From the NCBI RefSeq assembly GCF_013201825.1, contig NZ_CP053836.1, positions 558,001 to 622,000 of the forward strand: 64,000 bases of DNA. Reading direction: 5' to 3'. The DNA comes from Halarcobacter ebronensis. Its GTDB lineage: Bacteria > Campylobacterota > Campylobacteria > Campylobacterales > Arcobacteraceae. The notes under the pieces were generated by a model. It saw only the letters and a program-made list of their open reading frames with translations, was not told where the DNA came from and made no database searches. The translations under genes and the position numbers were made by a program. Positions 27,083 to 36,018 of the stretch are shown one piece after another. Each line of letters starts with the position of its first letter. The stretch's first letter is position 1.

Positions 27083-28824
27083 AATTGTACTATTTCTTTA
27101 AAAATAATATTGATCATAGTTTATTATTTCTATTTATATTAGGGATAATAGTAAGCTTCTTTGAATTAATAGGAATGAGTTTATTATTACCTATTTTTCA
27201 ACCTGATTATAACGGTAAATTTGCAGAGTATATTAAATATACACTTTCATTATTTAATATCAATTATAATATAATAAACTTATCAATCTTTATTTTTATA
27301 ATTTTTTTAAGCAAATTTATAATATCTGTATTTCAAGAGTATAAATACCATAAGATTTCGAATATTTTTTTATCGAATATACGGAAGAAAATCGTGGATA
27401 TCATTACGCATGCAGATTATTTAAAAGTTAATAAATATAGTTTTTCTGAAATCAATAATTTATTGACAAAAGAGACAGAAAAAGCTTATGAACTTTTCTT
27501 TTATATTATGCAAATATCTGTTGTATGTACATTAATGATAGGATACTTAAGTATGGCATTTTTTTTAAATGTTAAATATACCTTAGTAATGATCATTTTT
27601 GGTATTTTTATAATGTTGGTTTATAAAAAGTTAAATAGAAAAGTTAAATATTATTCCTATGAAATATTAAATAAATCAGAAAGAATTAATAAATATCTGA
27701 CAGAGTTAATTGTTTATTTAAAATATTTGAAAGTGACAAATTGTATTAATACTTACAATAAATATATGAAAGAATCAAGTGATGAGTATTCACATATAAA
27801 ATATAAACAAGCTTTTTTAGGTGGATTAACAAAACGTTCTAGTGAACCTATAGGTATTTTAATGATACTTTTGATGGTTTCTTATAATAATATTTATGAA
27901 GGGAAATCAAATATTGAAATAGCCTTTGTGGCTCTTTTTTTATATAAAGTTTTTACTACTTTTACAAATTTTCAGTATATGTACCAAAAAATTTTAGCTG
28001 TACATGCATCGACTTTTAAAATTATAGATTTTGAAAATACTTTAAAAAATTCACAAAATAAAAATAATGAAAATAAAATATATTTTAATGAACTACTTAA
28101 AACAATTACACTAAATAATTTATCTTTCAAAATAGAAAACAAGAAAATTATAGATAATATTTCTTATAAGTTTGAGAGAAGTAAAATTTATGGAATAGTC
28201 GGTAATACTGGGGCAGGTAAAACAACATTGATTAATTTGATAAGCGGTTTATATATAGCAGAAGATAATTGTATGAAATATAATAATACAAATGTAAATC
28301 AAATTGATATTAGAAAATTATCTGAAAAAATTGCATATGTTTCACAAGAAAATTTTGTTTTTGAAGATACTTTGTTGAATAATATAATAAGTTGGAATAA
28401 AGAGTATGAAAAGGATGTAGAACAATATATTAAAATATCAGCGCTAAGTAAATTGGTAGATGATCTTGGTTTGGAGTCAAATATAGGAAGTTTTGGAACT
28501 ACATTGTCTGGTGGACAAAAACAACGGATTTGTTTAGCTAGAGAATTAATTAAACAGCCTGATGTATTAATTTTAGATGAGGCAACAAGTGCATTAGATG
28601 CAAATACTGAAAAAGAGATTATGGGAAATATTATCTCTTTAAAAGATGATAAAATTACATTTGTTATTGCCCATAGGCTATCTACTTTATTTAAAATGGA
28701 TGAAATAATTTTTTTAAAGAATGGTAAAATTGAAGCTAGTGGCAATTTCTTTGAACTGTACCACACAAATTGTGAATTTAAAAAAATGTGTAATAATCAA
28801 AATATAAACTTGGATAATGAGTAA
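27076..28824 (+). CDS. ABC transporter (permease + ATPase), PglK-like lipid-linked oligosaccharide flippase
   Basis: Half-transporter that homodimerises in the inner membrane. About six hydrophobic segments fill residues 1-310; the ATPase has Walker A GNTGAGKTT near residue 377, signature LSGGQKQR near 476 and Walker B DVLILDEATSALD near 497, with the H-loop AHRLST. Its layout and length (582) match Campylobacter PglK, which flips undecaprenyl-linked glycan. No Wzx-type flippase gene is visible in the locus, so this is the best candidate for moving the repeat unit. The start is GTG, overlapping the previous gene by 7 bases. Confidence 0.8.
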   Translation: MLKLYYFFKNNIDHSLLFLFILGIIVSFFELIGMSLLLPIFQPDYNGKFAEYIKYTLSLFNINYNIINLSIFIFIIFLSKFIISVFQEYKYHKISNIFLSNIRKKIVDIITHADYLKVNKYSFSEINNLLTKETEKAYELFFYIMQISVVCTLMIGYLSMAFFLNVKYTLVMIIFGIFIMLVYKKLNRKVKYYSYEILNKSERINKYLTELIVYLKYLKVTNCINTYNKYMKESSDEYSHIKYKQAFLGGLTKRSSEPIGILMILLMVSYNNIYEGKSNIEIAFVALFLYKVFTTFTNFQYMYQKILAVHASTFKIIDFENTLKNSQNKNNENKIYFNELLKTITLNNLSFKIENKKIIDNISYKFERSKIYGIVGNTGAGKTTLINLISGLYIAEDNCMKYNNTNVNQIDIRKLSEKIAYVSQENFVFEDTLLNNIISWNKEYEKDVEQYIKISALSKLVDDLGLESNIGSFGTTLSGGQKQRICLARELIKQPDVLILDEATSALDANTEKEIMGNIISLKDDKITFVIAHRLSTLFKMDEIIFLKNGKIEASGNFFELYHTNCEFKKMCNNQNINLDNE

Positions 28825-28854
28825 TAATCAAAATACTAAATATAAGGAAATAAA

Positions 28855-29757
28855 ATGTATGAAGAAGTTAGTGCTAAAAAGTTTTTATTAGGTTATATTA
28901 AATCAAAACTTATAGATATTGGACTAATTAAAAAAGTTGATACTGAATATTGTGGACAAAAAATCATGCTTAATGATATAGGTTCAAATGCAGTTCTTAA
29001 GCAAATAGCATCTTACGGATGGTGGGGGCATGAGCCAGAATTGAAAATATTTATGGAAAAGTATAATTTTGACATAGATACCTTTGTTGATGGTGGAGCA
29101 AACATAGGGTTTTATTCAATCGTATTTTCACTTAACCACAATAGTGTAAAGTGTATAGCAGTAGAAGCACTTGATAGAAATATAGACTATATTACAAAGT
29201 TGAAAAGTCGTAATAACTTTGACTTTGATATTGTTTCAAAAGCAATAGACGCTAATGATGATAGAAGTGTAGAATTTTATATACCCTTAAACATGGGGGA
29301 AAATAAGCTTTCCGCAATTGGCTCAGTAGATAAGGATTTTAGGAGTTCTCAAGGAAATAAGCTTATACAATATGAAATAAAAACTGTAAAAACTATTAGT
29401 TTGAAAACATTGTTAACCAATAGTAAAAGAAGCTTAGTCAAATTAGATATTGAAGGCAATGAACTAAATGTATTAGAAAATAGTTTAGATACATTAGATA
29501 CAAATAATATTGATTTTATTTTAGAAATTATGATTTTAGATAGAGATAAATATAAGTTGTTCAATCTTATGAAAAGTTTTGGCTATAAAGCATATTTGAT
29601 TACAAACAAAGGACTAGTAGAAGAAAATAAGCCTTTGACTATGCCATATCCATATCCTGACACAAATGGTACTCTCTGGAGAAATCATTATTTTACAAAA
29701 AAAGATTCTATTGAAGTTGAAGATTTTTCTAAAAAAACATATGGACACTTCATATAA
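28855..29757 (+). CDS. FkbM-family methyltransferase
   Basis: SAM-dependent O-methyltransferase. FVDGGANIGFYSIVF near residue 79 is motif I, AVEALDRN the acidic strand, and KLDIEGNELNVL near residue 197 the FkbM-specific block. Length 300 is normal. A good AAGGA precedes the ATG after a 30-base gap. In polysaccharide loci this family methylates sugar hydroxyls; the target here is unknown. It opens a group of decorating enzymes that runs to 34.9 kb. Confidence 0.85.
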   Translation: MYEEVSAKKFLLGYIKSKLIDIGLIKKVDTEYCGQKIMLNDIGSNAVLKQIASYGWWGHEPELKIFMEKYNFDIDTFVDGGANIGFYSIVFSLNHNSVKCIAVEALDRNIDYITKLKSRNNFDFDIVSKAIDANDDRSVEFYIPLNMGENKLSAIGSVDKDFRSSQGNKLIQYEIKTVKTISLKTLLTNSKRSLVKLDIEGNELNVLENSLDTLDTNNIDFILEIMILDRDKYKLFNLMKSFGYKAYLITNKGLVEENKPLTMPYPYPDTNGTLWRNHYFTKKDSIEVEDFSKKTYGHFI

Positions 29758-29768
29758 GGAAAAAATAA

Positions 29769-31082
29769 TTGTTAAAAGTAAACAATGCAAATTTAAGAGT
29801 AAATGATACTGAAGATTATAAATTTACAAATATATTAAACATAAACATCACAGGAGATTGGGCTCCTTCTCTTGGCAATATTTCAGATATCTTAATAGAA
29901 AAAGAAGAAGCTTATTATGGAGAATTGGTTAAGTATTTTCATAATGGAGATCTAAATATTGTAAACCTTGAAACAGTTATAGATACTCAAGAAAGAGATT
30001 TTGAAAAAAGTGCTGTAAGACTTATTGATAAACCAGAAGTCTTAAGTTCTCTAAAAAGTATTAATACTCATCTTGCATGTCTGGCAAATAATCATATTCT
30101 GGACAATGGGGCTAAAGGATTAACGGAAACTATCAAACACTTAAGAGAATATAAAATTGAATATGTAGGAGCAGGATTATCAAAAGTGGATATTTATAAA
30201 CCTTATCTATTTGAAAAAAATAGTCAAAAAATAGCAGTTATAAATACAGCAGAAGGCGAAGAATCAAATGAAAAATACAATGGGCATATTGGAGCTTCAG
30301 ATATTGAATCTTATAATATAATAGACCAAATAAGAGAGTGTAAACAACAAGGATATTTTACTATCCTTATTGCACATGCTGGGGTTGAATTTATCCCGAC
30401 TCCTCCTCCTCATATACAAGAACTATATAGAACTTTTGTTGATGAGGGGGCTAATTTAGTTGTTGGACATCACCCTCATGTTCCACAAGGGCTTGAAATA
30501 TATAAAGATGTTCCTATATTTTATTCATTAGGAAACTTTGGAATATTTAGAAAAAAGAGCAGATATATGGAGACAATAGGGTATTTGCTAAATATCAACA
30601 TTATTAATAATAAGATATTTGAGATAAAGATAATTCCTTATAAAATAAGTGCAATGAGTATTAGTATCTTAAGGAATCAAGAATTTGAGAATTTTAGAAT
30701 AAATTTTAAAAAAAGTTCTGAATATATACAAAATAATTCTATTTTAAAAACTATTTGGAGAGAATATATTTTCTTTAGATATCTTGATGTAAGATTAAAG
30801 AATATTGTAAAGGAATATTCTCTAAACAGTAAAAAGTTTAAATCTTCACAAATTAATTTTGTATCTCAATATTCAGAAAAATTTATGTTTTTAGAAGAAA
30901 CTAACAAAATTTCTAAGTTTGAATATCTTGATTATTTAAAAGAATTTGGATGCATTAAGAAATTAAAATTTTCGGAAAAAATATTTTATTTTACAAAAGA
31001 TAAATTATACTTTTTTGAAACTTTTAGAAAAAAAATATTGAAGTTCTTAGTTAAAATTGAAAGGTTAATAAAAAATGTTTAG
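29769..31082 (+). CDS. CapA-family metallophosphoesterase-like protein
   Basis: Belongs to the CapA/PgsA family, whose founding members take part in poly-gamma-glutamate capsule formation. Motifs are INITGDWAPS near residue 26, NLETVID, ACLANNHILDNG, IAHAGVEF and VVGHHPHVPQG, then FYSLGNFG, matching the metallophosphatase-type core. No signal peptide or membrane anchor is visible, unlike typical CapA, so it may be cytoplasmic. There are no capB or capC genes here, so poly-gamma-glutamate synthesis is not supported; removal of a phosphate or attachment of an amino acid during polysaccharide assembly is more likely. Residues 290-437 form a lysine-rich extension. Start is TTG after AAGGA. Confidence 0.8.
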   Translation: MLKVNNANLRVNDTEDYKFTNILNINITGDWAPSLGNISDILIEKEEAYYGELVKYFHNGDLNIVNLETVIDTQERDFEKSAVRLIDKPEVLSSLKSINTHLACLANNHILDNGAKGLTETIKHLREYKIEYVGAGLSKVDIYKPYLFEKNSQKIAVINTAEGEESNEKYNGHIGASDIESYNIIDQIRECKQQGYFTILIAHAGVEFIPTPPPHIQELYRTFVDEGANLVVGHHPHVPQGLEIYKDVPIFYSLGNFGIFRKKSRYMETIGYLLNINIINNKIFEIKIIPYKISAMSISILRNQEFENFRINFKKSSEYIQNNSILKTIWREYIFFRYLDVRLKNIVKEYSLNSKKFKSSQINFVSQYSEKFMFLEETNKISKFEYLDYLKEFGCIKKLKFSEKIFYFTKDKLYFFETFRKKILKFLVKIERLIKNV

Positions 31083-31644
31083 AAAAATTTTTTCTCGTTT
31101 ATTTAAATTAATGCTTTTTTTTAACAAAAATATTAAAACTCATGGCAAAATCTCAATTATAAAAAAACCAATAATTAATATTAAAAATGGGTGCTTACTA
31201 GAATTGGGAAATGGTGTTAAGTTAAATTCTGATAATTTGAAATATCATTTAAATATGTATACTCCTGTTAAATTATATGCAGATAGAGAAGGCGCTAAAA
31301 TTATTATAAAAGAAAATACTAGAATACATGGTAGTTGTATTCATTCATATGAATATATTGAGATTGGGAGAAATTGTTTGATTGCAGCAAATTGTCAAAT
31401 CTTTGATGGAAGTGGTCATGATTTGTATGTTGATAATCCTCAGAATAGAATAAATACAGAAGGAAACTCAAAACCAATTATCATTGGAGATAATTGTTGG
31501 ATTGGGGCAAACAGTATAATTTTACCAGGTTCAAGATTAGGTAACAATTGTGTAGTTAGTGCTGGATCAATAGTAAGAGGTATATTTGTGGATAATAGTT
31601 TAATTTCTGGGAATCCAGCTAAAATTGTTAAGGAATTAACTTGA
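31075..31644 (+). CDS. Hexapeptide-repeat acetyltransferase (WbbJ-like)
   Basis: Left-handed beta-helix O-acetyltransferase. The fold's repeats run from about residue 30, with HSYEYIEIGRN, a likely catalytic His in DGSGHDLY near residue 119, and the CoA signature IGDNCWIGANSIILPG, ending in ISGNPAKIVK. Length 189 fits WbbJ and NodL-like enzymes. It overlaps both neighbours by a few bases and belongs to the decoration group. Confidence 0.83.
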   Translation: MFRKIFSRLFKLMLFFNKNIKTHGKISIIKKPIINIKNGCLLELGNGVKLNSDNLKYHLNMYTPVKLYADREGAKIIIKENTRIHGSCIHSYEYIEIGRNCLIAANCQIFDGSGHDLYVDNPQNRINTEGNSKPIIIGDNCWIGANSIILPGSRLGNNCVVSAGSIVRGIFVDNSLISGNPAKIVKELT

Positions 31645-33383
31645 ATTTTCTAACAATATTAAATGAACCTATTAATATTCTAACAGATATAGAATTTAAT
31701 GGAAAATTCATCCATTTAGAACAAAATTATTCTTTAGAACATTGGAATGAATTTTTTGATATAGAATTAAATGTTAGAATGATTATTCTTGGTAGACCTG
31801 TTATTGAAATTAGTGAATGGTGTAATTATAAAGAGAATGAAAAATCTTATATAACAAAACATTTAATTAATAAATATTGTAAAAGTAAATTAAATAATTT
31901 TTGTAAAAATTTAAATGGAGCATTTACAATAGTTATTTTAGATTATAATAAAAATAAAATGATATTAATTACTGATAAAGTAGGCGTCTTTCCTGTTTAT
32001 ATTAACGAAGCTGAAGATATATATAATTTTCAGATTTCTACAAATCCAGATATTTTATCGAGATATATCAATAAAAAAACTCTAGATAAAGTTTCTATAG
32101 CAGAGTTCATAAATAAGGGATTTATCTATCATCCAAACACGTATTATAGTGAAATTAAAAGTTTAGATAATTCTAGTTATATTTGTTGGGACTTTTCAAA
32201 AAAAACTTATAATAAATATAAATATTTTGATTTCAAATTTAAATTTATTTTTGACAAACAAGTTTTGATTGATAAGTTTGCAAAGGCATTAATAATGTCA
32301 ATACAAAGAAGAACTACTAAATGGTATGGTACACAGGCAGTAATGCTAAGTGGTGGAGGTGATTCTCGAACTATTCTTACTAATAGCTTGAATAATGATA
32401 TTGAGGCAATAACATTTTATGATGAAGAAAATTTTGAACTTTATATTTCTAAGCAAATTACAAATAGGTTATCAAAAAAACATATTTTAATAAAAAGAAA
32501 TAAAGATTATTATGTAGATAGCTTATATGATTCTGTTAAAAATAATTGTGGTATGTCTTGTTTCAGACATGATCATTTTATTCATGAAAAAGATAATAAA
32601 ATATTAAAAAAATATAGTTCCATTTTAACGGGATGTTTTGCAGATTGGATGTTTAAAGGTATAGCCTTGAATACACATAAAATAAAAATTTTTAATAAAG
32701 AATTTCCAATTAGTAAATTAGATAATTATAAGAGATCTTTTTTTGGTACGGATGTAGAAGTAGAGAAATATTATTTTCAAAAAATATTAAATAGAGAAAA
32801 AAAAATATTTAACAATAATTTTGATTTACCATTTGAAATTGAACAGAGAAGAATTTTTCCCTTGTTTCAGGAAGAAACGTTTACTACAAGGATTTCTTTA
32901 CAAAGAGAATTTGATTGGGATATTGTATTTGTAGATAATGATATTATTGAAGTATATTTAAATACTCCTATTATGTATAAAATTGATGGTGATTTATATA
33001 ATGAAGTTTTGAAAAAATTGAATATTCTTACTTTAGATATTGTACATTCTGATAAAAAAATGAGAATAGGAACTAATAAATACGTTGCATCATTATTACT
33101 TATTTTCAAAAAATTTAAAAATATTTTGCAGTCTAATAAAAATAATTCAAGTGGCTCTTGGTTAGACTATAAGAAATATATGAAAAATAATAAAAAAATT
33201 AGTATGATTTTTGATAATATAAACGAGGATGTTAAAATAATAGTTAATGATATTTTAGGTTATGATTTGTGGGAAATGAGTTTAGATGAAATAATTAAGA
33301 ATGATTTTAGGACCTATTATAATGTAATAAATTTCAGTTTTTGGTATGATAACTTTTTTAAAGGTGATAAAAATGAAAAATAA
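31641..33383 (+). CDS. Asparagine synthetase-like protein without glutaminase cysteine
   Basis: Second member of the asparagine synthetase superfamily in this locus. The N-terminal region keeps the Ntn-like order (LNGAFTIVILD, then a VGVFPVY stretch) but the protein begins MNFLT, with no Cys at position 2, so it cannot use the usual glutaminase chemistry. The synthetase-like half has the ATP loop LSGGGDSRT at residues 236-244 and GCFADWM downstream. It may take ammonia directly or form another amide or peptide-like bond, as beta-lactam and lasso cyclases of this superfamily do. TTG 31641 overlaps the previous TGA. Residues 450-520 are strongly lysine- and asparagine-rich. Confidence 0.7.
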   Translation: MNFLTILNEPINILTDIEFNGKFIHLEQNYSLEHWNEFFDIELNVRMIILGRPVIEISEWCNYKENEKSYITKHLINKYCKSKLNNFCKNLNGAFTIVILDYNKNKMILITDKVGVFPVYINEAEDIYNFQISTNPDILSRYINKKTLDKVSIAEFINKGFIYHPNTYYSEIKSLDNSSYICWDFSKKTYNKYKYFDFKFKFIFDKQVLIDKFAKALIMSIQRRTTKWYGTQAVMLSGGGDSRTILTNSLNNDIEAITFYDEENFELYISKQITNRLSKKHILIKRNKDYYVDSLYDSVKNNCGMSCFRHDHFIHEKDNKILKKYSSILTGCFADWMFKGIALNTHKIKIFNKEFPISKLDNYKRSFFGTDVEVEKYYFQKILNREKKIFNNNFDLPFEIEQRRIFPLFQEETFTTRISLQREFDWDIVFVDNDIIEVYLNTPIMYKIDGDLYNEVLKKLNILTLDIVHSDKKMRIGTNKYVASLLLIFKKFKNILQSNKNNSSGSWLDYKKYMKNNKKISMIFDNINEDVKIIVNDILGYDLWEMSLDEIIKNDFRTYYNVINFSFWYDNFFKGDKNEK

Positions 33384-34230
33384 AATAATTGTTGTTATGT
33401 ATCATGAAGTTCTCCCAATAAATACAGAGTTTTTAGATAATTCATTATGTACAAGTATCGATAATTTTATAGATCATCTAGAATTTTATAGGAATACTTT
33501 TGAAATAGTTGATGTGAATAATATTTATAAAAAGACTTCTAAAATAAAGTTATTGATTACTTTTGATGATGGATATGTTGGAAATTTTAAGTATGTTTTC
33601 CCCTTACTAAAAAAGTATGAAATACCTATATTATTTTTTATATCAACTGATTTTGTATCAAAGACAAATGGCTATTGGATTTTATTATTGAAATATGTTA
33701 AACAAAAAAAATCTTCTTTTATCTTTTTATCAAAAATTAATATTTTCTTAACTCCATTATTAATTAAGTATAATATTGTCAATATTTTAAAATTATTTTT
33801 TAAGTATAGTTATATTGAAAAAATAAACTTCTATATAAAGAATAGTCAAATTAGAGATATGTTTATGGATTGGAATCAAATTTTTGAAATGAACTCTTCA
33901 AACTTAGTGACTTTTGGCGCACATACAAAAACTCACCCAATTTTATCAAAATTGAAATATGAAGAGCAACATGAGGAAATAATTGGATCAATAAATGTAC
34001 TAGAAAAAAAATTGAATACAAAGATTTCTAATTTTGCTTACCCTTTTGGGAAAGCCATACATTTTAATTCTGATAGTATAAAAATTTGTCAATCAAGAAA
34101 GTTAAATATTTTTACTACAGAAAAAGGGGATAATAATTTATTTGATAAATATTATATAAAAAGAATAGGTATTCATAATGAACCAGTAAGTATTTTACAA
34201 GAAAAATTGAAGGCATATTATGAAATGTAA
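33373..34230 (+). CDS. Polysaccharide deacetylase (NodB-like, CE4)
   Basis: Metal-dependent deacetylase of the NodB homology group. Visible are VVMYHEV at the N-terminus, LITFDDGY near residues 60-67 with the catalytic Asp and metal-binding Asp, and a GAHTKTHP block with the two metal-ligand histidines, then FAYPFGK. There is no signal peptide, so it probably acts on a lipid- or nucleotide-linked sugar in the cytoplasm. I chose ATG 33373, preceded by AAAGGTG and matching family N-termini; the ATG at 33346 lies well inside the upstream gene. Confidence 0.82.
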   Translation: MKNKIIVVMYHEVLPINTEFLDNSLCTSIDNFIDHLEFYRNTFEIVDVNNIYKKTSKIKLLITFDDGYVGNFKYVFPLLKKYEIPILFFISTDFVSKTNGYWILLLKYVKQKKSSFIFLSKINIFLTPLLIKYNIVNILKLFFKYSYIEKINFYIKNSQIRDMFMDWNQIFEMNSSNLVTFGAHTKTHPILSKLKYEEQHEEIIGSINVLEKKLNTKISNFAYPFGKAIHFNSDSIKICQSRKLNIFTTEKGDNNLFDKYYIKRIGIHNEPVSILQEKLKAYYEM

Positions 34231-34855
34231 TCTTTCTCTTATTATGTTAAAAATTCTATTTTACAGTGGTATGCTACATTTTGTGAATAATTTATTTAGT
34301 AGATTAACATATATGAAATTTATAAGGTTTTTTAATTTATGTAGAAAAAATGGTTTAGGAAGAAAGTATTTAGAATTAGAAATAATGCCTAAGTACTATC
34401 CTTCATCAAAAAATGAAAAAATACTACTTATTGGTTCAATGAAGTATAATTTACATTATTCTTATTTTTACTTAAATAATGATGTATATATTATTGAACC
34501 TAATAATAAAGAAGAAAAATGTTCAGGACGTGCCTTTTTTATTAATGATTATATTGAGAACATTGATAAATATATTCAAAATAATTTTATTGATATTATA
34601 CAATTCAATGGAGTTTATGGGTGGGGATTAAATGAAAGTGATAAATTAATAGAAGCAATTGATAAAATTTATAATGTGATGAATAATGATGCAATATTAA
34701 TATTTGGACATAATAGTAAAACTAATAATCCATTAAATATATCGGATAAGTATGATTACTTTTTCAATAAGTATAAGCAAGAATCTAATGAAATTCTTCC
34801 CAAAATTGAGTTTAATAATGTGGATCAAATATACATAGGATTTAAAAAGAAATGA
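34220..34855 (+). CDS. Hypothetical protein with methyltransferase-like fold
   Basis: Not recognised with confidence. The 211-residue protein has a Rossmann-like order: KILLIGSMK strand-loop, an acidic strand end in VYIIEP, then DIIQFNGVYGWGLNE and AILIFGHN. This resembles class I SAM methyltransferases of O-antigen loci, in which NGV-[FI]-G-[WY]-GLN strings occur. The glycine-rich SAM loop is poor, so activity is uncertain. The first 30 residues include a hydrophobic stretch that may be a mis-set start; ATG at 34244 is an alternative. It overlaps both neighbours. Confidence 0.5.
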   Translation: MKCNLSLIMLKILFYSGMLHFVNNLFSRLTYMKFIRFFNLCRKNGLGRKYLELEIMPKYYPSSKNEKILLIGSMKYNLHYSYFYLNNDVYIIEPNNKEEKCSGRAFFINDYIENIDKYIQNNFIDIIQFNGVYGWGLNESDKLIEAIDKIYNVMNNDAILIFGHNSKTNNPLNISDKYDYFFNKYKQESNEILPKIEFNNVDQIYIGFKKK

Positions 34856-36018
34856 AAGTATTAGTGGTGAGTAGCAAATTTCGTCCTGAATACTCAGGAT
34901 CAGGGTATCGTGCTGAAAATACTTATAAAAGACTTTCAAAAAAGTTTAACGTTGACTATAGTATCGTAACTAATTCTTTAATATATAAAAATGATAAATA
35001 TTATGATAATGTGTATAGAATAGGCAGAAAATTTAAAGTTGATAATTGTAATCTCATAAAAAGAAAAATTTTCACTCTATTTAATATGATAAGAGAGCTT
35101 TATAAATCATGGAAATATATAAAAGATAGAAAAGATGAATTTGACTTAGTTCATACTTTTGGAAATAGTTGGTCAGTTACTTTTTTTACACTTTATTTTA
35201 ATTATTTAGATAAACCAATAATAAGAGAACTTTGTAATGAAATGGATAATCCTCTTTATCCACCTATATTTGAAAAACAGATGAGCAAAACTTTTAAAAA
35301 AGAGAATACATTAATGGTGGCTATCTCAAAAAGACTTGAATATGTATGCAAAAGATTTGATATAAAAAATATATGGCAAAGACCAAATCCAATTGACGAA
35401 AAGAAGTTTTTTATAAACTATGACAAAAAATATATGTTAAGGGCTAATCTATCTAAATTTAGTCAAGATGATATAGTATTAGTACACTTAGCTAACTATA
35501 GACCTTCAAAAAATCATATCTTTCTTGTAGAGATGATGAAGTATCTTCCTAATAATTTTAAATTGCTTTTAGCTGGACCTCTAAAAAAGCAGGATATTGG
35601 TAATTTTCAAAAGATAAGTAATAAAATAAGAGAGTGTCATTTAGAGAATAGAATTGATTTACAAAGTGGATTTATAGATAATTTTAATGAATATATACAA
35701 ATGAGTGATATTTTTTTATTTCCTTCTCTCTCTGAAGGGTTAGGGACACCTATATACGAAGCACAGGCATGTGGTGTCCCTGTAGTTTCAAATTTTATAG
35801 AAGATGTAACTAATCTAGCGATTAAAGATAACATTGGAGGTTTTGTTTTAGAATTAAATGAAGAAGAATTTGCCAAAAAGGTTATAGAAGCGAATAAAAT
35901 AACTAGAGAAAATTTAATATATAATAGTAAAGAAATATTAGAAAAAACATCTTCTGAAGTTATTGATGAAGAATATTTTAATATAATCAACAAAATAAAA
36001 AATGAAAACAGATATTAA
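34852..36018 (+). CDS. Glycosyltransferase family 4
   Basis: GT-B retaining glycosyltransferase, 388 residues. N-terminal VLVVSSKFRPEYSGSGYRAE fits the acceptor-domain start; RPNPIDEKKF, LANYRPSKNH and the EX7E motif in SEGLGTPIYEAQACGVPVV mark the donor domain. It overlaps the previous gene by 4 bases and the next by 17. The sugar is unknown. Confidence 0.86.
   Translation: MKVLVVSSKFRPEYSGSGYRAENTYKRLSKKFNVDYSIVTNSLIYKNDKYYDNVYRIGRKFKVDNCNLIKRKIFTLFNMIRELYKSWKYIKDRKDEFDLVHTFGNSWSVTFFTLYFNYLDKPIIRELCNEMDNPLYPPIFEKQMSKTFKKENTLMVAISKRLEYVCKRFDIKNIWQRPNPIDEKKFFINYDKKYMLRANLSKFSQDDIVLVHLANYRPSKNHIFLVEMMKYLPNNFKLLLAGPLKKQDIGNFQKISNKIRECHLENRIDLQSGFIDNFNEYIQMSDIFLFPSLSEGLGTPIYEAQACGVPVVSNFIEDVTNLAIKDNIGGFVLELNEEEFAKKVIEANKITRENLIYNSKEILEKTSSEVIDEEYFNIINKIKNENRY

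Noticed and set aside
27076-28824. MsbA-type lipid A exporter
   Set aside because: Position inside the polysaccharide locus and the general PglK-like layout favour glycan flipping, though sequence alone cannot fully exclude it.
29769-31082. Poly-gamma-glutamate capsule synthesis
   Set aside because: Only a CapA homologue is present; CapB and CapC, the ligase components, are absent.
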